Assembly (NCBI GenBank): GCA_031413955.1
Contig: JANOGB010000015.1
Span: 1 to 54,156, forward strand
Direction: 5' to 3'
DNA: 54,156 nt
From: JABFRZ01 sp031413955
Lineage (GTDB): Bacteria > Planctomycetota > UBA1135 > GCA-002686595
Shown here: positions 7,564-16,581 of the stretch, one piece after another
Layout of the letters: every line of letters begins with the position of its first letter
Position numbering within the stretch: the stretch's first letter is position 1
Translations under genes and position numbers: made by a program
Notes under the pieces: model-generated
The model's database searches: none
What the model was told of the DNA's origin: nothing
Seen by the model: only the letters and a program-made list of their open reading frames with translations

Positions 7564-8769
7564 TCAGAGGCGCAGCATCCCGATCAGCTCACCCGCCAGC
7601 GCTTCGGCGAAGGCGGCGTCGTTGATGTGCAGGTCGAGCTCGAGCACGCGCACGCTGCCGGCGTGCGCGTGGATCGACGCGTAGAGCGCGGAGCGTGCCG
7701 CCGGATCGTCGAAGGGCTGGCCCGCGCAATCGATGGCCGAGACGCCGCGCAGCGGCAGGAAGATGCGGGCCGGGCCCCGCGAACGCGCAACCTTGGTGGC
7801 GAGCTCGCGCCCGAGCTGCGCGTTTTCCTCCACCGTCGTGCGCATCAGCGTCACGTTGGCGTTGTGGCGATGGAACCTCCGCCCCGCGAACTTCGCCGGG
7901 ACCGTGTCGAAGCCCAGGAAGTTGACCATATCGAGCGCGCCCACCGAGACCACCTGTGGGATGCCGGCGCGCGCGGCGGCGGTCAGGCGCTCGGGCCCGG
8001 CCGAGAGCACACCGCCCACGAGCTCGTCGGCGAGTTCCGTCGTGGTCACGTCGAGCACGCCGGCCACGAGGCCGGCGTCGATCAAGCTCTCCAGCGTGCG
8101 CCCGCCCGAGCCGGTGGCGTGGAACACGAGCACCTCGCAGCCCGCTTGCTCGAGCACGGCCCGCGCGCGCTCGACGCAGGGCGTGGTCACGCCGAACATC
8201 GTCGCGGCCACGAGCGGGCGCTCGTCTGCGCCTGCCTCGGGCAGCGCGCCGAGCGCCATGCCCGCCATGGCCTGCGCGGCACGTGTGAGCACCATGCGGC
8301 TGATGCGGTTCAGCCCGGCGATGTCGACCACCGAGTGCAGCATGGCGATGTCCGCCGTGCCGACGAAGTGCCCGACCGCGCCCGAGGCCAGCGTGCTGAC
8401 CATCAGCTTCGGCACGCCGAGCGGCACGGCGCGCATGGCCGCGGTGCCGATCGTCGTCCCGGCCGAGCCGCCGAGGCCGAGCACGCCCAGGCACGTTCCC
8501 TCGGTGTGGTAGCGCTTCGCCAGCTCCGCCGCGCCCCGCGCCGCCGCGTTGACGGCCTCGCCACGATCGTTCCTCGCGCGCACGGACGCGATCGTCGTTC
8601 CAGCCGCGCGAAAGAGCTCCTCGCGCGGGACGTCCGGTTGCACCTGGGGAGTGCCGAGCGAGCCGCAGTCGACCAGCACGACCTCGACGCCCAGCGCGCG
8701 CAGCCCAGCGCACAGGTACGACGCCTCGTGCCCCTTCGTGTCGAGCGTGGCGAACAGCAGGACGGGCAC
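7564..8769 (-). CDS. Tm-1-like ATP-binding domain protein (UPF0261)
   Basis: A 401-residue protein from a GTG at 8769 (PVLLFATLDTKGHEASYLC). The Gly-rich GVLGLGGSAGTTIGTAAMRA and PKLMVSTLASGAVGHFVG blocks are characteristic of the UPF0261/Tm-1-like family, a two-lobed ATP-binding protein related to the tomato Tm-1 resistance protein. In bacteria this family usually sits next to, or is fused with, a TIM-barrel PEP-hydrolase-like protein; here that partner is found at 37226-38122, on the other strand. It starts nine bases after the sulfatase gene ends, so both may be one transcript. Biochemical role in bacteria is not established. Confidence 0.85.
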   Translation of the reverse strand: MPVLLFATLDTKGHEASYLCAGLRALGVEVVLVDCGSLGTPQVQPDVPREELFRAAGTTIASVRARNDRGEAVNAAARGAAELAKRYHTEGTCLGVLGLGGSAGTTIGTAAMRAVPLGVPKLMVSTLASGAVGHFVGTADIAMLHSVVDIAGLNRISRMVLTRAAQAMAGMALGALPEAGADERPLVAATMFGVTTPCVERARAVLEQAGCEVLVFHATGSGGRTLESLIDAGLVAGVLDVTTTELADELVGGVLSAGPERLTAAARAGIPQVVSVGALDMVNFLGFDTVPAKFAGRRFHRHNANVTLMRTTVEENAQLGRELATKVARSRGPARIFLPLRGVSAIDCAGQPFDDPAARSALYASIHAHAGSVRVLELDLHINDAAFAEALAGELIGMLRL

Positions 8770-8777
8770 GGTCGACC

Positions 8778-10217
8778 TCAGAATCCGCCCGCGCGCGGGA
8801 TGACGAGGTCGAGCAGCGGGAACGGGAACTCGGGCGAGGGCCGGTGCTCGCGCGCCAGGATGGCGAGCAGGCGCGCGACGATCTCGGGGTTTTCCGCGGC
8901 CACGTTCTTCGTCTCGCGCTCGTTGGCCTCGAGGTCGTAGAGCTCGAGCGAGGAGATTTCCTCCAGCAGGTCGAAGCGCACGCCCTTCCAGCGCCCCATG
9001 CGCACGGCCTGCTGGCCGCCGTAGCCGTGGAACTCCCACATGAGGAACTCGTGCTCGGGCGCGCGCTCGCCGCGCAGCTCGGCGAAAAAACTCAGGCCGT
9101 CGAGCCCGGCCGGCACGCTCACGCCTGCGACCTCGAGCAGCGTCGGCAGGAGGTCGTAGTGCGCGCCCAGCCACGCGCTGGTCTTGCCCTCCGGCACCTG
9201 CCCGGGCCAGCGCGCGATCAGCGGCACGCGGATCCCGCCCTCGTACAAGGTGCCCTTGCGTCCGCGCAGTCCGCCGGTCGAGTTGAAGAAGCGCGTGTCG
9301 ACGCCGCCCATGTCGGAGGTCGGACCGTTGTCGCTGACGAACAGGACGAGCGTGTTCTGCTCGACGCCGGTCTCCTCGAGCAGGTCGAGCACGCGCCCCA
9401 CGTCCTTGTCCAGGCGCGAGATCATCGCCGCGTAGGCGGCGCGCGGCGTCTCGTGCGGCACGTAGCCGTATTCGCCGTGGTAAGGCGTCTCCTCGAAGCG
9501 CTCGTGGTAGTGCGCGAGGTCCTCCTCCGCGGGCTGCAACGCCACGTGCGGCAGCGTGAACGGCAGATACAGGAAATACGGCTTCGCGTGCGGCCGGCGC
9601 AGGAAGCCCTCGACCTCCTGCAGGAAGAGATCGTGCGCGTACTGCGTGCCCGACTCGCCGTCCTCGCGGTTGCCCGCGAGCGGCACCTTCTTCCCGTCGC
9701 GCCACAGGTGATCGGGATAGAACGTCTGCGCCTGACGCTGGCAGTAGTAGCCGAACCACTGGTCGAAGCCCTGTGCCTTCGGCTCGCCGCTCGTGCGCGG
9801 ACCGCCGAGGCCCCATTTGCCGACCATGGCCGTCTCGTAGCCGGCCTGCTGCAGGAGCTTCGGCAGCGTCACCGTATCCGCAGGGAGCGCGAGCTGGCCC
9901 TCGTCCGGGAACTCGCGGTTGTCGCGCACGAAGGCGTGCCCGCCGTGCAGCCCGGTCAGCAGCGAGCAGCGCGTGGGCGCGCACACCGGCGCGGCGGCGT
10001 AGAAGCGCGTGAAGCGCAGACCCTCGCGCGCCATGGTGTCCAGGCGCGGCGTCTCGATCTTCTGCTGGCCGTAGCAGCCGAGCTCGCCCACGCCGAGGTC
10101 ATCGGCCACGATCAGAACGAGGTTCGGCCGCGGCGGGGGAGGCTGCTCGTCGTCTTCGTCGGAGGGGGCGCGCGAGGGCAGCGCGCCGGTGACGGCCAGG
10201 AAGAGCGGAAGCCACAT
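8778..10217 (-). CDS. secreted sulfatase (formylglycine type)
   Basis: A 479-residue protein starting at the ATG at 10217 (MWLPLFLAVTGALPSRA), which gives the best signal peptide; the ATG at 10238 would add seven residues. NLVLIVADDLGVGELGCYG carries the metal-binding Asp pair (D39, D40) and CAPTRCSLLTG holds the C-x-P-x-R motif (C79-R83) whose Cys is converted to formylglycine by a maturase. Then come VGKWGLGG and LFVSDNGP, typical of arylsulfatases. It hydrolyses sulfate esters, probably from sulfated polysaccharides, in the periplasm or outside. Length is normal for the family. The activating enzyme is not in this window. Confidence 0.93.
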   Translation of the reverse strand: MWLPLFLAVTGALPSRAPSDEDDEQPPPPRPNLVLIVADDLGVGELGCYGQQKIETPRLDTMAREGLRFTRFYAAAPVCAPTRCSLLTGLHGGHAFVRDNREFPDEGQLALPADTVTLPKLLQQAGYETAMVGKWGLGGPRTSGEPKAQGFDQWFGYYCQRQAQTFYPDHLWRDGKKVPLAGNREDGESGTQYAHDLFLQEVEGFLRRPHAKPYFLYLPFTLPHVALQPAEEDLAHYHERFEETPYHGEYGYVPHETPRAAYAAMISRLDKDVGRVLDLLEETGVEQNTLVLFVSDNGPTSDMGGVDTRFFNSTGGLRGRKGTLYEGGIRVPLIARWPGQVPEGKTSAWLGAHYDLLPTLLEVAGVSVPAGLDGLSFFAELRGERAPEHEFLMWEFHGYGGQQAVRMGRWKGVRFDLLEEISSLELYDLEANERETKNVAAENPEIVARLLAILAREHRPSPEFPFPLLDLVIPRAGGF

Positions 10218-10240
10218 GCCTGACACTCTAACGCTCATGC

Positions 10241-10367
10241 TCAACCGGGAGCGCCGGGCTCCAGCCCGGCTCCGGGTTCCATGCTTCTTCTCGCTTCGAG
10301 GCGCGCGTGGCGGAAGAAGAGAAGAGAAGAACGAAGAGCCGGGCTGGAGCCCGGCGCTCCCAGGTGA
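10241..10367. repeat. long palindromic intergenic repeat, GCCGGGCTCCAGCCCGGC family, copy 1
   Basis: The left arm TCAACCGGGAGCGCCGGGCT and its inverted copy ending in GGAGCCCGGCGCTCC flank about 70 bases of purine/pyrimidine-rich spacer (GAAGAAGAGAAGAGAAGAAC). Each arm is itself a smaller hairpin (GCCGGGCTCCAGCCCGGC). The same arrangement recurs at 13269-13389 and 38773-38897. It separates two head-to-tail minus-strand sulfatase-type genes and could act as a transcription terminator or a REP-like element. Confidence 0.85.
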
Positions 10368-10371
10368 AAGC

Positions 10372-11847
10372 TCAGCGCGCGTAGCCGAGGTCTTGCAGCT
10401 CCTCCAGGAACTCCGGCGCCGGCTCCTCGAGCTCTCCCTGCGCCAGCTCGGAGTAGAAGCGCAGCCGTTCCTCGAGCGCCGCGCGCAGCTCGGCGTGGCG
10501 TTTGCCGGAGTCGCCGAGATCGTGCAGCTCCAGCGGATCCTCCGTGAGCGCGAAGAACTCCTCGTGGCCGTCGGGATAGCGGATCAGCTTGTGGCGCCGA
10601 TCCTGGATCGCCACCATCTCGCCCGCGTCGCCGGCCTCGGCATCCTCGGCGCGGCGTTGCTCGGCGAAGAACAGGCGCTCGGCGGCCGGAGCGGCGCGGA
10701 GTGCGGCGTCGCCGGCGAGGAGCGGGACCAGCGAGCGGCCGAAGAACTCCTCGTGCGGCGCGCGCCACGCGAGGCCGAAGAGCTCGGCCAGGGTGGGCAA
10801 GAGGTCCACGTGACCGACGAGCTCTTCCCTGCGGCGTGGCGGCAGGGTGCCGTCGCTGGCGTGGAACAGGAGCGCCACGCGCAACTGCTCGTTGTAGATG
10901 CGCCCGCCGTGGCCCTCGTAGCCGTGGCTGCCCAGGCCCTCGCCGTGGTCGCTGGTCACGATCCACAGGCCCTTGCGCGGCGACGCTGGTCCCTCCAGGG
11001 CCGCGTAGAGACGTTGCACCTCCGAGTCGGCGAAACGGATCAGCGCGTCGTAGTCGTCGATGAAGCGCTGCACGTCTTCGCGCGCGCGCGCCGTGTGCGT
11101 CTGGCCGCGGCCGTCGGCGCCCAACCATGGCAAGTCGCGGGCCTCGGGATCGAGCTCCGCAAAGCCGTGCAGGCGTGCGAGGTAGTCGAAGAACGAACCC
11201 GCGTCGTCGGGCCGGCTGTCGACCACGCTCGCGCGCGCCCAGGCCGGCAGCTTCGGGCGCTTCCAGCCGTGCGGATCGTACAGGTGCAGCCACAGGAAGA
11301 ACGGTTGCTCGCTCCGCGCGCGCGCCCATTCGATGGCCTGGTCGACCAGCTCCGGCGTCGGCGGCGCGCGCTTCGACACGTGCTCGAAGCCCTGGGCGAT
11401 TCCGCCCAGGAACTGCGCGCCGAGGAAGGCACCACTCGCGAAGCCACGCTCCCGGAACAGCTCCGGCAGCGACGTGAAGCCCTGCGCGAGCTTGTTGCCG
11501 TTCCTGCGCACGCCGTGCACGCGCGGCGGCACGCCCGTCAGCATCGTGGCGTGGCTCGGCGCGGTGTGCGACACGCTCGCGAGCGCGTTCTCGAACAGCA
11601 CTCCCTCCGCCGCCAGCCGCGCGAGGAACGGCGCCGTGTCGCGCGCGTAGCCGTAGCTCGGCAGGTGGTCGGCGCGCAGCGTATCGAGCGTGACCAGCAC
11701 GATGTGGTCGTAGGGCGGAGCTCCGGGAGCGGCAGGGGCTAGACTCCGTTCCTGTTCGCGCTGACTCGACTCGGCGCCGCCCTCTTCCTGCCTGCACGCA
11801 CAGGACAGCACGAGGACCAGCGCGGCGCGGGCGCAGGGCACGACCAT
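10372..11847 (-). CDS. sulfatase/alkaline-phosphatase superfamily lipoprotein with Thr nucleophile
   Basis: A 491-residue protein from the ATG at 11847. Its N-terminus VPCARAALVLVLSCACRQ is a lipoprotein signal (Cys16 or Cys18). VLVTLDTLRADHLPSYGY carries the metal Asp residues (D55, D60), and SHTAPSHATMLTG puts Thr95 where sulfatases have the Cys/Ser that becomes formylglycine. A second metal site is seen in VTSDHGEGLGSHG. Thr at this place is typical of phospho-transferring members of the superfamily, so arylsulfatase activity is doubtful; a phosphodiesterase or transferase on an envelope substrate is as likely. It is followed by a palindromic repeat and then a true sulfatase gene. Confidence 0.85.
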   Translation of the reverse strand: MVVPCARAALVLVLSCACRQEEGGAESSQREQERSLAPAAPGAPPYDHIVLVTLDTLRADHLPSYGYARDTAPFLARLAAEGVLFENALASVSHTAPSHATMLTGVPPRVHGVRRNGNKLAQGFTSLPELFRERGFASGAFLGAQFLGGIAQGFEHVSKRAPPTPELVDQAIEWARARSEQPFFLWLHLYDPHGWKRPKLPAWARASVVDSRPDDAGSFFDYLARLHGFAELDPEARDLPWLGADGRGQTHTARAREDVQRFIDDYDALIRFADSEVQRLYAALEGPASPRKGLWIVTSDHGEGLGSHGYEGHGGRIYNEQLRVALLFHASDGTLPPRRREELVGHVDLLPTLAELFGLAWRAPHEEFFGRSLVPLLAGDAALRAAPAAERLFFAEQRRAEDAEAGDAGEMVAIQDRRHKLIRYPDGHEEFFALTEDPLELHDLGDSGKRHAELRAALEERLRFYSELAQGELEEPAPEFLEELQDLGYAR

Positions 11848-11933
11848 GTGGCGGACGAAGATAGCGCCCACGGCTCCGGAGCGGTGGATCGGGCCTGCCA
11901 GGTGTCCGTGGCCTCGCCGGAGCCGCACGCCCC

Positions 11934-13202
11934 TCACAGGAACACGCCCGCCACGGCCGCCGCGATCCACGAGGCGAGCGAGCCGCCCAGCATGGCGCGC
12001 AGGGCGAGGCGCGAGAAATCTGCGCGGCGCTCGGGCGCGAGCACGCTCATGCCGCCGAGCTGGATCCCGATCGTGCCGAAGTTCGCGAAGCCGCACAGTG
12101 CGTAGGTCAGGATCGCGGCCGAGCGTTCGTGCTCGAAGCCGTCCGCTCGTGCCAGGATCGCGTGCATGTCCAGGTAGGCCACGAACTCGTTCACGGCCAT
12201 CTTGGTCCCGAGCAGCCCGCCGGCGAGCTGGCTGTCGTGCCAGCCCTCGACGCCCATCAGCCAGGCGAGCGGGGCGAAGAGCCAGCCGAAGATACGCGCG
12301 AGCGAGAGTCTGCCCGCGAGGCCGAGGGACTCGCCGAGCGCGCCCAGCGGCCAGTTCACGAGGTTCACCAGCGCCATGAAGGCGATCAGCATCCCGGCCA
12401 CGTTGAGGGCCAGCCTGATGCCGTCCTGGGCGCCGGTGGAGGCGGCCTCGATCCAGTTGCTCGCGCTGCGCTCGATGGTCAGCGGAAAGCGGCCGCGCGT
12501 CTCGGGCGTGCCCGTTTCAGGCAGCAGGATCTTGGCCACGAGCAGCGCGGCCGGCGCGGTCAGCACCGAGGCCGTGAGGATGTGCGGCGCGAGCGCGGTG
12601 CCGACGAGCCCCATGTAGATCGCCATGACCGTGCCGGCGATGGTCGCGAAGCCGCCGACCAGCGCGGCGTTCAGCTCCGAGAGCGTCATGCGCGCGAGGT
12701 ACGGGCGCACCACCAGCGGCGACTCGGTCGGGCCCACGAAGATCTCGGCCGCGACCGCCATGGACTCCGCGCCCGAGGTGCCCATGGTCACGGCCATGAC
12801 GCGCGCGATGCACCAGATCACGCGCTGCATCACGCCCATGTGGTAGAGCACGCTCATCAGCGTGGCGAAGAAGATCAACGCCATCAGGCCCTTGGCCGCG
12901 AAGGCGAAGACGATCGTGTTCTCGGGGCCGAAGACTCGTCCCAGCGCTTCCGAGTCGGCCAGGGGACCGAAGACGAGCTTCGTCCCAGGCTCGACCACCG
13001 CGAGCATGCGCAGCACGAAGTCGCCGGCCCACTGGAACAGCGCGTAGCCGGCCTGGGTCTCGAGGATCAGACCCGCGAAGGCGAGCTGCAGGGCGAGCGA
13101 GAGGAGCACCACGCGCCACGGAAAGCGCGCGCGTTCGCTCGAGAGGCACCAGGCGATGCCGCAGAACGCCGCGATCCCGAGCGCGGCCCGCAGGAAGACC
13201 AT
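11934..13202 (-). CDS. nupC: concentrative nucleoside transporter (CNT/NupC family)
   Basis: A 422-residue polytopic membrane protein with the CNT signature blocks: EIFVGPTESPLVVRPYLARM, GFATIAGTVMA, and GTKMAVNEFVAYLDM (the G-x-K-x-x-x-N-E-F motif that binds nucleoside and ion). Such proteins import nucleosides with Na+ or H+. TIERSASNWIEAASTGAQDG and GTIGIQLGGMSVLAPERR are also typical of NupC-like CNTs. The ATG at 13202 begins directly with a membrane segment. It stands alone in its family here; gene order does not reveal the preferred nucleoside. Confidence 0.92.
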   Translation of the reverse strand: MVFLRAALGIAAFCGIAWCLSSERARFPWRVVLLSLALQLAFAGLILETQAGYALFQWAGDFVLRMLAVVEPGTKLVFGPLADSEALGRVFGPENTIVFAFAAKGLMALIFFATLMSVLYHMGVMQRVIWCIARVMAVTMGTSGAESMAVAAEIFVGPTESPLVVRPYLARMTLSELNAALVGGFATIAGTVMAIYMGLVGTALAPHILTASVLTAPAALLVAKILLPETGTPETRGRFPLTIERSASNWIEAASTGAQDGIRLALNVAGMLIAFMALVNLVNWPLGALGESLGLAGRLSLARIFGWLFAPLAWLMGVEGWHDSQLAGGLLGTKMAVNEFVAYLDMHAILARADGFEHERSAAILTYALCGFANFGTIGIQLGGMSVLAPERRADFSRLALRAMLGGSLASWIAAAVAGVFL

Positions 13203-13268
13203 GCGCGTGGCATGAGAGCGCTCCGCCCGCTCGCAGGCAAGTCCTCGGTCGCGTGGACCTGCGGTGAG

Positions 13269-13389
13269 CTCAACCGGGAGCGCCGGGCTCCAGCCCGGCT
13301 CTTCTCTTCCGGCTCGTTCCCTCTCCCCGAGGAGAAAGGGAAGAGAAGAAGAAGCAGAGCCGGGCTGGAGCCCGGCGCTCCCGGTTGAG
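13269..13389. repeat. long palindromic intergenic repeat, GCCGGGCTCCAGCCCGGC family, copy 2
   Basis: Arms CTCAACCGGGAGCGCCGGGC and its exact inverse ending CGCTCCCGGTTGAG enclose about 55 bases that again contain GAAGAGAAGAAGAAG. Left and right arms pair almost perfectly over some 33 bases. It lies between the start of the nucleoside transporter gene and the end of the DUF72 gene, both on the minus strand. Confidence 0.88.
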
Positions 13390-13418
13390 TCAGAGCAGGC
13401 GTTCGGGCTCGGCGAGCG

Positions 13419-14126
13419 TCACGCCGGGCGCTGCGCGAGCTCGAGGAAATCCCCGGCGAGCTTCGGGCCGGTGCCGGCGTCTTCGTGCTTGAAGAACACG
13501 AAGGCTTCCTGCCAGGGCTGCGCGCGCGCGCGCGTCAGCCAGCCCGCGAGCGCGTCCGGCGCGTAGGCCGTGCGGCGCAGGCGGAAGTAGCCCCAGTCGG
13601 CGGTCGGCACGAGCGGCGGCTCCGGCGCGTCGTCCACGTCGGACACGACCAGTGCGGCGTTCTTCGCGCGCAGGCATTCGTAGACGTCCTCCCCGAACCA
13701 CGAATCGTTGCGAAACTCGAAGGCGGCGCGGATGTCAGGCGGGACGAGCTCGAGGAAAGCCGCGAGGCGCGCGAGGTCCTTCTTGAAGTTCGGCGGGAGC
13801 TGGAAGAGCACGGGGCCGAGGCGCTCCTGCATGGCGCGGTACACCGCGAGCGCGTAGGCGAGGTCTTCGCCGCACTCCTTCAGGCGCTTGAAGTGCGTCA
13901 GGCGCTGGCTGGCCTTGAGCACGAAGCGAAAATCGCCCGTGACCTGCGTGCGCCAGCCCGCGACCACGCTCTCCTTGGGCGTGCGGTAGAAGGTGTTGTT
14001 GATCTCGACCGTGGTGAGGCGTGTGGCGTAATAGGCGAGGTGCTCCTTCGCCGGCAGATCCTCCGGGTAGAACGAGCCCTTCCACTCGTCGTAGCTGAAG
14101 CCGCTGGTGCCGGCGTAGAGGCGCAT
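13419..14126 (-). CDS. DUF72 domain protein
   Basis: A 235-residue protein from the ATG at 14126 (MRLYAGTSGFSYDEWKGSFY), the hallmark N-terminus of DUF72 (YecE-like) TIM-barrel proteins. Later blocks TTVEINNTFYRTP, VLFQLPPNFKKD and AAFEFRNDSW are also conserved in this family. An upstream in-frame start at 14153 lies inside a palindromic repeat and is rejected. The molecular function of DUF72 is not well established. It is divergent from the S41 peptidase gene, with the repeat between them. Confidence 0.93.
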   Translation of the reverse strand: MRLYAGTSGFSYDEWKGSFYPEDLPAKEHLAYYATRLTTVEINNTFYRTPKESVVAGWRTQVTGDFRFVLKASQRLTHFKRLKECGEDLAYALAVYRAMQERLGPVLFQLPPNFKKDLARLAAFLELVPPDIRAAFEFRNDSWFGEDVYECLRAKNAALVVSDVDDAPEPPLVPTADWGYFRLRRTAYAPDALAGWLTRARAQPWQEAFVFFKHEDAGTGPKLAGDFLELAQRPA

Positions 14127-14128
14127 CC

Positions 14129-14240
14129 GAGGGAGAGTACGGAGTCGGAGCAACTTCTCAACGATCCGCCTTGCGCTCTGCGTTCCGCAGCGCCTTCGCC
14201 GGGATCGTTGATAAGTTGCTCCGACTCCGTACTCTCCCTC
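14129..14240. repeat. long palindromic intergenic repeat, GTACTCTC family, copy 1
   Basis: Left arm 14129-14167 begins GAGGGAGAGTACGGAGTCGG and the right arm 14202-14240 is its inverse ending CCGACTCCGTACTCTCCCTC; 39-base arms pair with one or two mismatches around a 34-base loop. It fills nearly the whole gap between the divergent DUF72 and S41 peptidase genes, so it must overlap their promoters. Related elements share the GTACTCTC end at 21738-21848 and 37056-37164. Confidence 0.88.
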
Positions 14241-14242
14241 TC

Positions 14243-15655
14243 GTGCGAACGCGCCCTCGCCGTACCCTTCCGTTCCTGGCCATCGCGCCGTTCCTGCTCC
14301 TCGCCTGCCAGCGGCCGCACGTGCACGGCAGCAGTTGCGAGGCGGGCCTGGTCACGAGCGCGGAGCCGGCGCAAGCGCAGAGCTCGACGACGCTCCAGGA
14401 ACCCGTCGCCGAGCGCTTGCCCTCCGCGGAGTCCCTGGCCGCCTTCGACCAGGCCTGGCAGACGATCCACGACACGCACTTCGACACGAGCTTCAACGGC
14501 GTGGACTGGCTGGCACTCAAGGCCGAGCTGCGCCCGCGGGCCGAGGCCGCACGCACGCGCGCGGAGCTGCGCGAGGTCCTCGACGAGATGCTCGGGCGGC
14601 TGGCCCAGTCCCACTTCGTCGTGATCCCCTCCGACGCGCTGCCCGAGGCCGCGGGCGCGCACGACCAGTCGGGCGGGCTGGGCTTCGACGTGCGTCTGCG
14701 CGAGGGGCGCTTGCTGGTGGTGTCGCTCGAACCCAGCGGCGCCGCGGCCGCGGCCGGTGTGAAGCGTGGCTGGTCCGTGCAGCGCATCGGCTCGTTCGAC
14801 GTGGCCGAGACGCTCGCCCGCATGCACGCGGCCGAGCAGCTCGGGGAGCGCAAGCTCGCCTTCAGCCTGTGGGCTGCAGCCCTCGGGCACATCCTGGGGC
14901 CGGTCGGCGGACGCGCGACGGTCGCTTTCCTGGACGGCGCGGACCGGCCGGTCGAGCTCGAGCTCGAGCGCCGTGCGCGCGACGTGACGGTGCACCAGGT
15001 CGGACCGACGCTGCCGACCTTCTATCTCGAGTTCCACAGCGAGGTGCTCGAGCACGGCCACAAGAAGATCGGCTTCCTCTCGTTCTCGAACTGGTTCTTG
15101 CCCGTGATGCAACCCCTGGACGCGGCGGTCGAGCGCCTGCGCGCCTCCGACGGCATCGTCATCGACCTGCGCGGCAACACGGGCGGTGCGGCGGCCATGA
15201 CCATGGGCATCGCGGGCCACTTCTTCGGCGAGTCGAGGAAGCTGGGCACGATGATCACGCGCGACTCCACCCTGAACATCCTGGCCATCCCGCGCCGCGT
15301 GAACGCCGCCGGCGAGCTGGTGCAACCCTTCGCGGGACCGCTCGCGCTCCTGGTCGACGAGACCACGGGCAGCGCCTCGGAGGTGTTCGCGGGTGGGCTG
15401 CAGGCGCTCGGCCGCGCCCGCGTTTTCGGCGCGACCACGGCCGGCGCGGTGTTGCCGGCCATGACGACGCGGCTCCCCAACGGCGACACGCTGCTCCACG
15501 CGCTGGGCGACTTCGAGACCTCGAACGGCACGCGCCTCGAAGGCCAGGGCGTGATTCCCGACCAGAGCGTGCCGCTCGCGCGGGCCGAGCTCCTGGCCGG
15601 TCGCGACGCCACGCTGGAAGCCGCGCTCGCATGGATCGCCTCCCGGAAAGAATGA
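14243..15655 (+). CDS. S41 family C-terminal processing peptidase-like lipoprotein
   Basis: Start chosen at the GTG at 14243, just after the palindromic repeat; the 470-residue product opens with a lipoprotein signal (FLAIAPFLLLAC, Cys22). A PDZ-like segment (EGRLLVVSLEPSGAAAAAGV) is followed by the S41 core: IVIDLRGNTGG and TTGSASEVFAGGLQALGRAR with the candidate catalytic Ser in GSAS. The Lys that completes the Ser-Lys dyad in CtpA-type enzymes (FGKGSVQ) is not evident; TTAGAVLPAM stands there instead, as in some S41 members of the tricorn/IRBP kind. Likely a periplasmic protease. The next gene overlaps by four bases. Confidence 0.85.
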   Translation: MRTRPRRTLPFLAIAPFLLLACQRPHVHGSSCEAGLVTSAEPAQAQSSTTLQEPVAERLPSAESLAAFDQAWQTIHDTHFDTSFNGVDWLALKAELRPRAEAARTRAELREVLDEMLGRLAQSHFVVIPSDALPEAAGAHDQSGGLGFDVRLREGRLLVVSLEPSGAAAAAGVKRGWSVQRIGSFDVAETLARMHAAEQLGERKLAFSLWAAALGHILGPVGGRATVAFLDGADRPVELELERRARDVTVHQVGPTLPTFYLEFHSEVLEHGHKKIGFLSFSNWFLPVMQPLDAAVERLRASDGIVIDLRGNTGGAAAMTMGIAGHFFGESRKLGTMITRDSTLNILAIPRRVNAAGELVQPFAGPLALLVDETTGSASEVFAGGLQALGRARVFGATTAGAVLPAMTTRLPNGDTLLHALGDFETSNGTRLEGQGVIPDQSVPLARAELLAGRDATLEAALAWIASRKE

Positions 15656-16524
15656 AGCACGACCGACCTCGGACCTCCATGAAGCACCTTTCTCCCGCGC
15701 GCCTCCCGGCTCTCGCGTTCGCCCTCGCTCCGCTCTCCTTCCTCGCGCCCGCAACCCTGCCGATCGCTCACGCGCAGGAGGGCTTGCCCTCCGCGCGCGA
15801 GATCGTGGATCGCTTCGCAGCCGTGACGCACCTCGGCGAGTTCCTGGACAAGACGAGCTCGATGCACGTCAAGGGTTCGTTCGCGATGGAAGCTATGGGC
15901 CTGAAGGGTGCGGCGGAGATCTGGAGTGCCAAGCCGGACCGGCGCTTCGTCTCGATGGAGATGGGCCCCTTCGGCACGGTGGTCACGGGTTACGACGGCC
16001 AGACGGCCTGGATGACACACCCGATGATCGGCGCGCGCATCCTCGCGGGCACGGAGCTGTTGCAGGCCAAGCTCGAGGCCGGCTACGACGAGAGGCTCAA
16101 GACGGGCGCGGGCTACGAGTCGATGACGACCCTCGGGCGCGAGCCGTTCGAAGGCAAGGAGTGCTTCAAGGTCGAGATCCTGGCCCGTCCGCTCGAGGGC
16201 ATGGAGGCCGAGAGCACGCGCGCCGTGCGCACCAGCCTCGAGTACTACGAGCTCGCGAGCGGGCTCCTGATCGGCACCAGCGGACGGCAGGAGGGCGAGC
16301 TGGGAAGCGGGCCCTTCACGCAGGTCTTCTCCGACTACAAGGACTTCGGCGGCTGCCTCATGGCCACCAGGACCTTGGTGCGCCAGGCGGGCCAGGAGAT
16401 CGTGCTCACGCTCGAAAGCGTAGATTTCGACACGGCTACCGCGGCCACTTTTGCCCTGCCGATCGAGATCCAGAAGCTGGTCGAGGCGAGCGCGGCGAAG
16501 CCCGCGGACCCGAAGCCGCAATAG
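15652..16524 (+). CDS. secreted LolA-like outer-membrane lipoprotein-sorting-type protein
   Basis: A 290-residue protein whose ATG at 15652 overlaps the stop of the S41 gene (ATGA); a second in-frame ATG at 15679 directly before the hydrophobic stretch is possible. The signal peptide ends near AHAQEG. The mature chain has IVDRFAAVTH, a strand-rich core KGAAEIWSAKPDRRFVSMEM, VVTGYDGQTAWM and EYYELASGLL, the style of LolA-like half-barrel proteins (DUF620-type) that hold lipids. Coupled translation with the peptidase suggests a joint envelope role. Precise function unknown. Confidence 0.65.
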   Translation: MKHDRPRTSMKHLSPARLPALAFALAPLSFLAPATLPIAHAQEGLPSAREIVDRFAAVTHLGEFLDKTSSMHVKGSFAMEAMGLKGAAEIWSAKPDRRFVSMEMGPFGTVVTGYDGQTAWMTHPMIGARILAGTELLQAKLEAGYDERLKTGAGYESMTTLGREPFEGKECFKVEILARPLEGMEAESTRAVRTSLEYYELASGLLIGTSGRQEGELGSGPFTQVFSDYKDFGGCLMATRTLVRQAGQEIVLTLESVDFDTATAATFALPIEIQKLVEASAAKPADPKPQ

Positions 16525-16581
16525 CGCGCTGGGCTACTACATCCTGAAACCCTCGCGTGACGCGCGGGTTTTCTAGCCAGG

